A stretch of DNA of 64,000 nucleotides, from contig JAGCCO010000002.1 of assembly GCA_017651645.1 (NCBI GenBank), positions 1-64,000 on the forward strand, written 5' to 3'. Positions within the stretch are counted from its first letter, which is position 1, and every line of letters begins with the position of its first letter. This stretch comes from Bacteroidales bacterium. Its GTDB lineage: Bacteria > Bacteroidota > Bacteroidia > Bacteroidales > F082. Below the pieces are notes generated by a model, which worked only from the letters and a program-made list of their open reading frames with translations, did not search any database and was not told the origin of the DNA. Shown here one piece after another: positions 13,550-22,600 of this stretch. A program made the position numbers and the translations under genes.

Positions 13550-16500
13550 ATGTTTTTAGTCTTCGATACAGAGACCACCGGTCTCCCCAAAATTGAAAAC
13601 GCCCCGCTGACCGACTTCGATAACTGGCCACGCATGGTTCAGCTGGCTTGGCAGATCCATGACGACAAGGGCCGCTTCGTGGAAAACCATAACTATCTCG
13701 TTCAGCCTGACGGCTTTGTCATCCCTATCGACGCCAAGATGGTGCATGGCATCTCCACCGAGCATGCCATGAAATACGGCAAGCCGCTCAACGAGGTGCT
13801 CGACTTGTTTATGATCTCCGCCACCAAAGCCAAATACTTGGTCGGTCACAATATCAACTTCGACCTCAACGTGCTGGGATGTGAGTTCCTGCGCTGCGGT
13901 CGCGAGAATCCTTTGCCTCGGTGGCAAATCATCGACACCTGCACGGAGAAGACGGCCGAGTTCTGCCAGTTCCCTGGTGGCAAGGGCGGTAAGTTCAAGC
14001 TGCCGCGCCTGGGTGAATTCCATCACCTGCTGTTTGGCGAGTATTTCGACTCGGCCCATAACGCCTGCGCGGATGTGGAGGCCACGGCGCGCGTCTTCCT
14101 CGAACTGATCCGCCGCGGTGTGCTGGATGAAAACGATTTGCATGTCGATGCCCAGTTCATTGCCGATTTCAAGGCGGCCAACCCCGATGTGATTCAACCT
14201 GCTGGCATCAAAGTGGAATCGAACTTTGATGTGGAAGAAAAAGGAGAGGAAGAGCCCGAATTCGGCGACTATGTGCCACAGCACTTCACCCACCTTCACG
14301 TCCACTCGCATTATTCCATGCTTGATGGCATGTCGAAAGTGCCCGACCTGGTGTCCAAGTGCAAGAAAAACGGTATGTACAGCCTCGCTCTTACCGACCA
14401 TGGCAACATGTTTGGCATCAAGGACTTCGCCGACACCGTAAACAAGGAAAACGGCAAGGTGAAGGACACCATTAAGGAAGTTGAGGCGGAGAAGAAAAAA
14501 CTGGAAAGCGACGATAGCGGAGAGATGAGCGAAGAAGAAAAGGCCGCAAAGATAGCCGACCTCGACTCTCAACTCTCAACTCTAAACTCTAGACTCTTCA
14601 AGCCTATATTCGGTATTGAGGCCTACTGCGCTCCTGTCAGCATCGACAAGCGGGACGGTCGACAGGACCGTGGTTGGCACCTGATTCTGTTGGCGAAGAA
14701 TAAAACTGGCTACCACAGCCTTTGCAAACTGAGTTCTATCGCCTACACCGATGGCTTCTACTACAATCCCCGTATAGACCATAGCCTGCTTGAGAAATAC
14801 CACGAAGGACTGATTTGCAGCTCGGCCTGTTTGGCAGGTGAAGTGCCGCAGAAGATCATGAATGGTGACATGGCCGGTGCCGAAGCCTCCATCCAATGGT
14901 TCAAGAACCTTTTTGGAGATGACTATTATCTAGAAGTGCAGCGGCATAAGACCGACAAGCCTGGGGGCGACACCGAAGTCTACGAGCGCCAAAAGGAAGT
15001 GAACAAGATTCTCTTCGACTTGGCGAAGAAATACGGCATCAAAGTCATCGCCACTAATGATGTGCACTTTGTGGAGGAGGAACACGGCGAGGCACACGAC
15101 CGCCTCATCTGCCTCAGCACAGGCAAGGATCTTGACGACCCGACACGCATGCATTACACCAAGCAGGAATGGCTGAAGACGCCCGCTGAGATGGGCCGCA
15201 TCTTCTCCGACCATCCCGAGGTGCTGGAGAACACGCAGGAAATCGTCGACAAGGTGGAGACCTACAGCATCGACTCCGACCCGATTATGCCTAAATTCCC
15301 CATTCCCGAGGACTTCGGGACGGAAGAGGAGTATCGCAAGAAATTCACGGAAGAAGACCTCTTTAACGAGTTCACTCGCGATGAGCATGGCAACGTCATC
15401 ATGAGTCAGGAGGAAGGGGAGAAGAAGGTCAAGAAACTGGGTGGCTACGACCGATTGTACCGTATCAAACTTGAAGCTGATTATTTGGCTAAGCTGACTT
15501 GGGATGGCGCCAAAGAGCGTTATGGCGAGAACCTCACCGAAGAGCAAATTGAGCGCATCAAGTTCGAGCTGCATGTGATGAAGACCATGGGTTTCCCCGG
15601 TTACTTCCTCATCGTGAGCGACTATATCCGAGCGGCGCGCGAGGAGCTGGGTGTGAGTGTCGGTCCTGGCCGTGGCTCGGCCGCTGGCTCCGTGGTGGCG
15701 TATTGCTTGAAAATCACCGATCTCGACCCTTTGAAGTACGACTTGCTGTTTGAGCGTTTCCTCAACCCCGACCGTATCTCTTTGCCTGATATCGATGTCG
15801 ACTTCGACGATGATGGTCGAGACCGTGTGCTCGATTGGGTGACCAAGAAATACGGCAAGGAAAAGGTGGCGCACATCATCACCTACGGCACGATGGCGGC
15901 TAAGTCTGCCATTCAAGATGTGGGCCGTGTGCAGAAAGTGCCGTTGCCCGAGGTGGCCAAGATCAAAAGCTATATCCCTGACCGCAACTTCGACGAAGCT
16001 GCAGTGAAGGCTGTGGAAGGCGAGGTACCTAAGAAGATGCCGAAGGTCAACCTGAAGAACTGTTACAAATACGTGCCCGAGCTGAAGGAGATGCTCAATG
16101 GTGATGACAAGAATGTCTCGTCCATGTTGACTTATGCCGAAGAGTTGGAGGACACCAACCGTCAGGTGGGCATCCACGCTTGCGGCGTCATCATCGGCGC
16201 CGATGACCTGACCAATGTCGCGCCTGTGTGTACCGTGAGAGACAAGGACACCAAAGAAGACGTTGTGGTGACCCAATACGATGGCCATGTCATCGAAACC
16301 GTTGGCCTTATCAAGATGGACTTCTTGGGCTTGAAAACCTTGACTTTGATTAAAGATGCCCTGAAGAACATCAAGAAGACCCGAGGCATTGACATCGATA
16401 TTGACCACATCCCGATTGACGACAAGCTGACTTACGAGTTGTATTCGGCGGGTAACACGATCGGCACCTTCCAGTTTGAATCGCCTGGCATGCAGAAATA

Positions 16501-18196
16501 CCTGCGCGAGCTGCAGCCTTCTGTCATCGGCGACATCATCGCAATGAACGCGCTCTATCGTCCCGGCCCGATGGACAACATCCCTGATTTCATCGCCCGC
16601 AAGCAAGGTCGACAGGAAATCAAGTACGACTTCGACTGCATGGAGAAGTACCTGAAGGACACCTACGGCATTTGCGTGTATCAAGAGCAGGTGATGTTGC
16701 TGTCGCGTGAGCTGGCCGACTTCACGAGGGGTGAATCCGATACGCTGCGTAAGGCCATGGGTAAGAAGCAGTTGGCGAAGATGGAAGAACTGTACGGCAA
16801 GTTCATGAAACAAGGTGTGGCCAAACTGACTCAGACCGAGCACCTGCCCGAAGGTGAGGTGAAGAAGCGTTTGGAGAAGATCTGGGAAGAGTGGAAGAAG
16901 TTCGCTTCATACGCTTTCAATAAGTCGCACGCGGCTTGCTATTCGTGGGTGTCGTATCAGACAGCTTACCTGAAGGCACACTATCCGGCCGAGTTCATGG
17001 CAGCGGTGCTCAACAATGAGTTGGGCGACATCAAGCAGGTGAACTTCATGACCGAGGAATGCAAGCGTATGAAGATTGAGGTCTTGGGTCCCGACGTGAA
17101 CGAGTCGGAATACAAGTTCTCGGTTAACGAGAAAGGTGAGATTCGCTATGGCATGGGCGGCATCAAGAACGTGGGTGAGGCGGCCGTAAAAGGCATCGTG
17201 GAGGAACGTGAAGCCAACGGCAAGTTCAAGGATTTCGGTGATTTCGTGATGCGCATCGCTGACAAAGGTCTTAACGTCAGAGCATTGGAAAGCATGGGCA
17301 TGGCGGGTTGCTTCGACAGCTTCAAGGGCTTCCACCGCGCTATGCTGTTCTATATCGCGCCGAATGATTCAGTGCCTTTCTCGGAACGCGCCATGCGCAT
17401 GGTGGCTTCGTTCAACGAACGGAAGAACTCGGCCCAGATGGATCTTTTCGGCTTCGGTAGCGATGAAGGCGTGGAGGAAACTTTCAATATTAAATTGCCC
17501 GAATGTGAGCCTTGGTCGAAGATGAAGGAGCTGGAGATGGAAAAGGAAGCGTTGGGCTTCTATATTTCCTCGCACCCGATGCAGGTCTATCATCTGCCGA
17601 TCAAGTATTTCTGCAATTGCGATGTGGAAGGATTGAAGGCGGCGATGAATGATGTGGAGAAGAACCTAAAACGTCCCGTGCGTCTTGGAGGTCAAATCAC
17701 GCGTGCAGAAGAATATACGGCGAAAAACGGCAATCCTTACGGACGTTTCACCATTGAGGACCAAAGCGGTGCGTTGCAGTTTGCTTTGTTCAAGGAGAAC
17801 TATGCAAATTGCAGGAACTTGTTGACGGTCAATTCGTTTGTGATGCTTTCCGGTATTTTGGATCGACCTTTCCCAAGGGCAGGACAAGACCCGAATGTGG
17901 TGTTGCAGACGCTTGAAGTGCGTTTCAGTGAGGCACGGTTGTTGGACTCGCTTTTGGAGACCACCTCGAAGACAGTTTACATCAAGTTGAATGTGGCCGA
18001 GATGAACAAGGAAAGTATGGAAGAGTTTATCAAGGTGTTGAAGGAAAACGCTGGAAAACAACATTATAAATTGCACCTATTCGACCCGTTAGGCAAAAAG
18101 TCCTGTAATCTGACACCTGCAAAGGGCACCATCAATGCACAGGAAGTATTGCCTTTATTGGAAAAGATGCCTTTTGTGGAATTTGACTTGCGATAA
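13550..18196 (+). CDS. dnaE: DNA polymerase III alpha subunit with N-terminal exonuclease domain
   Basis: A 1548-residue replicative polymerase. Residues about 1-185 are a DnaQ-like 3'-5' exonuclease (FDTETTGLP with the DxE motif, then HNINFDLNVLG and HNACADVEATARV). The PHP domain starts at about 245 (HLHVHSHYSMLDG). The catalytic core includes GPGRGSAAGSVVAYC and PDIDVDFDDDGRD (about 740-752), followed by the helix-hairpin-helix region and a C-terminal OB fold (RLGGQITRAEEYTAKNGNPYGRFTIEDQSG, about 1375-1410). It catalyses chromosomal DNA synthesis; the exonuclease would proofread in cis. Usual DnaE is about 1150-1260 residues, and the excess is the exonuclease plus an insert in PHP. ATG 13550 is preferred over TTG 13544. 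Confidence 0.95.
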   Translation: MFLVFDTETTGLPKIENAPLTDFDNWPRMVQLAWQIHDDKGRFVENHNYLVQPDGFVIPIDAKMVHGISTEHAMKYGKPLNEVLDLFMISATKAKYLVGHNINFDLNVLGCEFLRCGRENPLPRWQIIDTCTEKTAEFCQFPGGKGGKFKLPRLGEFHHLLFGEYFDSAHNACADVEATARVFLELIRRGVLDENDLHVDAQFIADFKAANPDVIQPAGIKVESNFDVEEKGEEEPEFGDYVPQHFTHLHVHSHYSMLDGMSKVPDLVSKCKKNGMYSLALTDHGNMFGIKDFADTVNKENGKVKDTIKEVEAEKKKLESDDSGEMSEEEKAAKIADLDSQLSTLNSRLFKPIFGIEAYCAPVSIDKRDGRQDRGWHLILLAKNKTGYHSLCKLSSIAYTDGFYYNPRIDHSLLEKYHEGLICSSACLAGEVPQKIMNGDMAGAEASIQWFKNLFGDDYYLEVQRHKTDKPGGDTEVYERQKEVNKILFDLAKKYGIKVIATNDVHFVEEEHGEAHDRLICLSTGKDLDDPTRMHYTKQEWLKTPAEMGRIFSDHPEVLENTQEIVDKVETYSIDSDPIMPKFPIPEDFGTEEEYRKKFTEEDLFNEFTRDEHGNVIMSQEEGEKKVKKLGGYDRLYRIKLEADYLAKLTWDGAKERYGENLTEEQIERIKFELHVMKTMGFPGYFLIVSDYIRAAREELGVSVGPGRGSAAGSVVAYCLKITDLDPLKYDLLFERFLNPDRISLPDIDVDFDDDGRDRVLDWVTKKYGKEKVAHIITYGTMAAKSAIQDVGRVQKVPLPEVAKIKSYIPDRNFDEAAVKAVEGEVPKKMPKVNLKNCYKYVPELKEMLNGDDKNVSSMLTYAEELEDTNRQVGIHACGVIIGADDLTNVAPVCTVRDKDTKEDVVVTQYDGHVIETVGLIKMDFLGLKTLTLIKDALKNIKKTRGIDIDIDHIPIDDKLTYELYSAGNTIGTFQFESPGMQKYLRELQPSVIGDIIAMNALYRPGPMDNIPDFIARKQGRQEIKYDFDCMEKYLKDTYGICVYQEQVMLLSRELADFTRGESDTLRKAMGKKQLAKMEELYGKFMKQGVAKLTQTEHLPEGEVKKRLEKIWEEWKKFASYAFNKSHAACYSWVSYQTAYLKAHYPAEFMAAVLNNELGDIKQVNFMTEECKRMKIEVLGPDVNESEYKFSVNEKGEIRYGMGGIKNVGEAAVKGIVEEREANGKFKDFGDFVMRIADKGLNVRALESMGMAGCFDSFKGFHRAMLFYIAPNDSVPFSERAMRMVASFNERKNSAQMDLFGFGSDEGVEETFNIKLPECEPWSKMKELEMEKEALGFYISSHPMQVYHLPIKYFCNCDVEGLKAAMNDVEKNLKRPVRLGGQITRAEEYTAKNGNPYGRFTIEDQSGALQFALFKENYANCRNLLTVNSFVMLSGILDRPFPRAGQDPNVVLQTLEVRFSEARLLDSLLETTSKTVYIKLNVAEMNKESMEEFIKVLKENAGKQHYKLHLFDPLGKKSCNLTPAKGTINAQEVLPLLEKMPFVEFDLR
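14565..14599 (+). repeat. Five tandem heptamers inside dnaE
   Basis: Five consecutive 7-base units of the form ACTCTNN (ACTCTCA, ACTCTCA, ACTCTAA, ACTCTAG, ACTCTTC) lie in the PHP-domain insert, encoding the stretch from Ser-Gln-Leu to Ser-Arg-Leu. This is an intergenic-type repeat inside an essential gene. Loss or gain of one unit would shift the frame. Confidence 0.85.
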
Positions 18197-18217
18197 AGAA
18201 AAAAAATAGTATCTTTG
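18187..18217 (+). promoter_or_regulatory. Thioredoxin gene promoter
   Basis: CTTG (18187-18190, inside the last dnaE codons) and TATCTTTG (18210-18217) are 19 bases apart, an excellent match to the Bacteroidota promoter. The start codon is 50 bases downstream. Confidence 0.75.
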
Positions 18218-18267
18218 CACACCGAAAACGAGTAGAAACAAAACTATAAACTAAACAGATTAAGACT

Positions 18268-18588
18268 ATGGCAGTAATTCAAATGACCGACGACCGTTTT
18301 GAAGAAGTCGTCCTGAAATCGGAACTCCCTGTGATGGTGGACTTTGGCGCCACGTGGTGTGGTCCTTGCAAGAAGGTGGAACCCATCATCGAGGAACTCT
18401 CGGAAGAATATGCAGGCAAAGTGGTTGCCGTGAAATGCGACGTTGAGGAATGCCCCGGCACAGCTGGAAAATTCGGCATTATGAACATCCCTACCGTCCT
18501 GTTCTTCAAGGGTGGTCAGCCCGTCGACAAGAACGTCGGCGCAGCACCTAAGAAGGTGTTTGTTGAAAAATTAGAGAAGCTCTTTTAA
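18268..18588 (+). CDS. trxA: Thioredoxin
   Basis: A 106-residue cytoplasmic thioredoxin with the redox motif WCGPCKK (about residues 30-36), the cis-proline segment NIPTVLFFKGG and the typical KVEPIIEELSEEYAGKV helix. It reduces protein disulphides using electrons from thioredoxin reductase. The length is normal and the active site intact. It has its own promoter overlapping the end of dnaE. An inverted-repeat cluster and a DUF58 gene follow. Confidence 0.93.
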   Translation: MAVIQMTDDRFEEVVLKSELPVMVDFGATWCGPCKKVEPIIEELSEEYAGKVVAVKCDVEECPGTAGKFGIMNIPTVLFFKGGQPVDKNVGAAPKKVFVEKLEKLF

Positions 18589-18601
18589 GTAAGTAATTTG
18601 T

Positions 18602-18675
18602 AATGCAGAATGTAGAATGTAGAATGCAGAATGAGCATTCTGCATTCATAATTCTGCATTCATAATTCTGCATTA
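18602..18675. repeat. Inverted simple-repeat cluster
   Basis: Multiple GCAGAAT/TAGAATG units on the left are mirrored by ATTCTGCATT units on the right. The centre TGCAGAATG-AG-CATTCTGCA (18625-18644) is a perfect palindrome apart from its 2-base middle. It fills the trxA-DUF58 gap and could fold as a strong hairpin. Confidence 0.8.
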
Positions 18676-18679
18676 TCTT

Positions 18680-19615
18680 TTGGACTTTTCAATCGATAGA
18701 AACCGGCTGACGCAATTTGGCAGCTTGGAGTTCTTGGCACGTCAAATCGTGGAGGGATTCATCACGGGTTTACACAAGAGTCCCTTCCACGGTTTTTCTG
18801 TTGAGTTCGCCGAACATCGCCTTTACAACACAGGCGAACCCATTCGCCATATCGACTGGAAACTCTATGGCCGCACCGAGAAGCTCTTCGTGAAACGCTA
18901 CGAGGAGGAGACCAACCTGCGCTGCCAGCTAGTCATCGACCAAAGCTCGAGCATGTGCTTCCCCGTGAGGCAAAAGATTGATTTCGAGCATCCCAACAAA
19001 CTCTTTTTCTCCATCTATGCGGCAGCCTCACTCATGGAGCTGATGCGACGTCAGCGCGATGCCGTAGGTTTGGACTTGTTTGACGAAACCATTGCGTTCC
19101 ACGAGCCTGCCAAGTCGTCCAATGTGCACAACAAGCTGATCTATACCGAGCTGGAGAAACTGATTGACACTTACGACAAGAACAACCGCAAGACTACCTC
19201 GACGCCGCAATGCCTGCACCAGATTGCTGAGATGACCCATCGCCGCAGCCTCGTGGTGATTTTCACCGATATGCTTGACGGCCTTGACGACTACAAGCCA
19301 TTGTTTGAGGCCTTGGAACACCTAAAATATAATAAGCACGAGGTTATCCTCTTCCATGTCTTCGACAGTAATTTGGAGCAGAACCTCGACTTCGAGAACC
19401 GCCCGTACCGCTTTGTCGATTTGGAGTCGGGTGATGTGCTGAAACTCAATCCCGTTGAGGTTCAAGAAACTTACAAGAAGATTATGACTGAGCGCAAAGA
19501 GGCATTACTTCGCCACTGCTACCAATATCAAATCGACTATGTGGAGGCCGATATTAATAAGGACTATAATCAGGTCTTGACGAGCTATCTCATCAAGCGC
19601 TCCAAACTCCACTAA
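18680..19615 (+). CDS. DUF58-domain protein
   Basis: A 311-residue protein of the DUF58 family, seen beside MoxR ATPases and aerotolerance (Bat) genes. The signature is GFSVEFAEHRLYNTGEPIRHIDWKLYGRTEKLFVKRYEEETN (about residues 38-78), followed by a von Willebrand A-like region with an altered MIDAS start (VIDQSSSM). No membrane helices are present. No MoxR gene is adjacent, which is unusual. The reading frame opens with TTG at 18680, right after the repeat cluster. No ATG lies in a position that keeps the conserved N-terminus, so TTG is taken as start. It probably depends on read-through from trxA. Confidence 0.85.
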   Translation: MDFSIDRNRLTQFGSLEFLARQIVEGFITGLHKSPFHGFSVEFAEHRLYNTGEPIRHIDWKLYGRTEKLFVKRYEEETNLRCQLVIDQSSSMCFPVRQKIDFEHPNKLFFSIYAAASLMELMRRQRDAVGLDLFDETIAFHEPAKSSNVHNKLIYTELEKLIDTYDKNNRKTTSTPQCLHQIAEMTHRRSLVVIFTDMLDGLDDYKPLFEALEHLKYNKHEVILFHVFDSNLEQNLDFENRPYRFVDLESGDVLKLNPVEVQETYKKIMTERKEALLRHCYQYQIDYVEADINKDYNQVLTSYLIKRSKLH

Positions 19616-19628
19616 GAAAAAGCCAATG

Positions 19629-19662
19629 AAAAAGTCCGAGAGCCAGGCTCCCGGACTTTTCG
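19629..19662. terminator. Bidirectional terminator
   Basis: A stem GTCCG-A-GAGCC faces GGCTC-C-CGGAC, flanked by A-run on the left and T-run on the right. It serves both convergent genes (DUF58 to the left, giant T9SS protein to the right). Confidence 0.85.
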
Positions 19663-19683
19663 TTTCCCCGAAGGGAGAATTAC

Positions 19684-22600
19684 TTACCTAACAATAACTT
19701 TCACAGAAACTTTGTTCTGGTTGTTTTGCAAACTGATGATGTAGACACCACTGGCAAGGCTGTGGCTGATGCGTTCGGTGCTGCCTGCGTTGATCTGCTT
19801 CATCATCATAGGCTGACCAAGCACGTTGTACACGGTCATGCTATAATGGGCGTCATCACCGTTTTCGATGACGAACTCGTGGTCGGCATTCCAGACATTC
19901 ACGTTGGCGGCAACGTTGTCGTCCACGCCTTCGTAGGTGAGGTCGATGAAGATGGGCTCGTCTAAGCCGGCGTTCGGGTTGATGGTGTTGGCCTCAGGAT
20001 ACCATTCGCCGTTCTCGGAGAAGTATTCACTTTGTGTGTAGCTATAAAGGTCCCAGATCACGATGTAGTTGACACCTTCTGGGTTCACGTTGGGCAGGAT
20101 GCCGCCGAACCAACCGTCCTTACCAGCCACCAATTCTTTGTAGAAGTCGGCGTACTGGTTGATATTGCCATAGTCGACACCTGTCGTCTCGATGCTGGTG
20201 GAATAGAGCGGACGGTAGTCGTTGGCATGGGACATCAGCATGGCGAAACTCATCGGAGCCTCATTGCTCTTGACATAGAAGGCCGATCCGCTATATTCGT
20301 CGTTCTCAGTGCCAAAGTTGAGCACGGTGGCATAGTCAGTGGTGGTGAAGGTGTGCGCCACTTCAGTGCCATCTTGACCGTCATTGAGTCGGATGCGGAG
20401 ATAGACATGGTTGCCAGGCGTGAAGCGGGCATTGGCAGTGGGCTCGTTCATGAACCATAAGATCTGGCTTCCGTTGGCACTCGTCGTGAACTCACCATAG
20501 CCACCATCTGTAGCAAGACTCGGACTGGTAGTACGGTTGAAACCTTCGTTATTTACGTAAATCACATTGCCTGCGCCTGCCGTTTCGGGACCGTCGTTTC
20601 CGTCGACAAACTGGTTGGTGTAACGGTAGGTGGTGTTCGGCTCAAGGTTGAACAGCGTGACTTGGATGGCCACGGGCACACGGTCGGTGTTCGTTCCGTT
20701 GTTGCCTTGGATGTAAAGCGGCATGGCAGCAGTGATGTTGGGCTCGTTGTCGCTGTATACGTTACCGGAAAGGCTGACAACAGCGGATGCGCCGCCACCA
20801 ACGTGGTTGATTTCACCAAGATAGGTTCCAACAGGGAGATCACCCTTCAAGTGGACAGTGATGATCACGGGCTGGTCGTCAATCACACCATTGGAGTAGT
20901 GGAGATCGAACGGATTATTGCTATAAGTACCATCGTCATTCAGGATTTCGAATTCCCCTGTCACCGTGACCGTGATATAGCCTTCACCTTCCAGATTGGC
21001 ACCAGTAAGGACGTAGCTCAGTGAATCTGACGGGCCATTACCTACCACATAGTTGAGCCCATTAATGGAATTAGGTGTGGCCATCAAGGTTGCGACAGGT
21101 GTGGCACCACCGCCCGAAACGAGCAAGATGTCGTCGACTTCCCAACCGGCGGCTTCATCGTCGGTGCATTGGTATTTGAAGCCGATATGGCAGTTCATTC
21201 CGCTGAAATCATCGAGGCTGATGTCGCCTGACGGAGTCCAGTTCCAACCGCCTTGCGAGAGCTCGCAATCGAGTTGTACCCAAGTAGCATTCAGGTTTTG
21301 TCCGTCAAAGTCGTTGGAGAAGTAGACCTCGAGTTCGGGACCAATGTAGTTTTTGGCCGTGAGGAAGCTCAACACCACATCACTGTAGCTGTCCAAATCA
21401 AAAGCGGGCGAGATGAGCCAGTCGGCGGTGGCAGGATGGTTATAACCGTTGGCGTAGGCGTAGTGGTTGCCTTGGTAGGATGCGATGCGCCAGAGCGAGT
21501 CGCCATATTCGAGGACTTCCGTCCAACCGTGCCAGTCTTCTTCCCAGTCTTGGTTGAAGATGATGATGAGGTCGTCTTGGATGATATATTCTGCGCTAAC
21601 CACGGGGCTGTCGTTGCAGCCTTCCTTCACGGCGTAGGCCCAAATGGTCATGTTCGTGTCGACGGTGATGGGTCCTGTATAGAGATTCCAAGTACCAGGT
21701 TCTGATCCTGTGCTGAAATAGATTGTGGCACCAGGTGTGGCGCAGTTGATGGTGACAACTTGACCCTCATAGTATGTACCGCCTTCAGGATTGAAAGTCG
21801 GGGCAGCCACGGTGCAAGAGCCGCTTTCACCTTGCATGAAGATGTCGAGGAAGAAGTTGTACTCGCCTGCACTGCCGTTGTTGATATTGCTGGTGGAGTA
21901 GGCTTTGACGACGCTCTCCGTTTCGGTGACGCGCAGCGCAAGCCCACGAGTGTCTGTAACGACATTGATAATCTTGAAGCCGATGTAGTCAGGAACCAAT
22001 GAAGCTGTGTCAGATATGCCGAGTTCAACCGTCCAATCAGTTTTTTCGCCGCCCATCACTAAGTTGGTGCCGCTGTTGCCGTAGCCAATCATGTCGCCGT
22101 TAGCGTTGGTGAAGGTGTAGCCATCGGCGGTGATACCCACGGTCCAATAGTAGCTATCCTCGTTGGCCAGGATGCTGGCGGGAATGATTTCATCGTAGCC
22201 GCTCATCTCGCTTGTGAACGGGGTGGTGGGGAGTTTGCCACTCGTCAGGGTGTTCTCGATAGCGAGGTAAGCATCCGTCGTTTCATTGTAACGCGAGGCC
22301 AAAATGACTTTGTTGCCAGCGGTGAGTTCGCTGACATCACTGATACGTACATAATCGTCTCCCGGAACAGGTTGTGCAGTGACCGTGCCGCTGCAAGCGA
22401 CGAGGATGTCTTCAACATTATCACAGCTGACGGTAATGTTTTCGTTGTAGTTACCAACAGCGAGACCGGCTTTCAAGTGGACATAGATGGGCGTGTCTTC
22501 CACATTTCCGCCGACAGGTACCAATGGGATGTCGTTTGATGTATAGCCACTGTCCGGAGTCAACGAAATCTCATAGTTGGTGCTTGGGGTGACGGTGATG

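Noticed and set aside
13556..16843. Long minus-strand ORFs inside dnaE (up to 637 codons)
   Set aside because: These are antisense shadows of GC-rich coding sequence; their products are low-complexity and match no family, while the plus strand encodes intact DnaE.
18268..18588. Thioredoxin as part of a DUF58/MoxR operon
   Set aside because: No MoxR, Bat or TPR partner follows DUF58; trxA has its own promoter and the gap holds a large hairpin.
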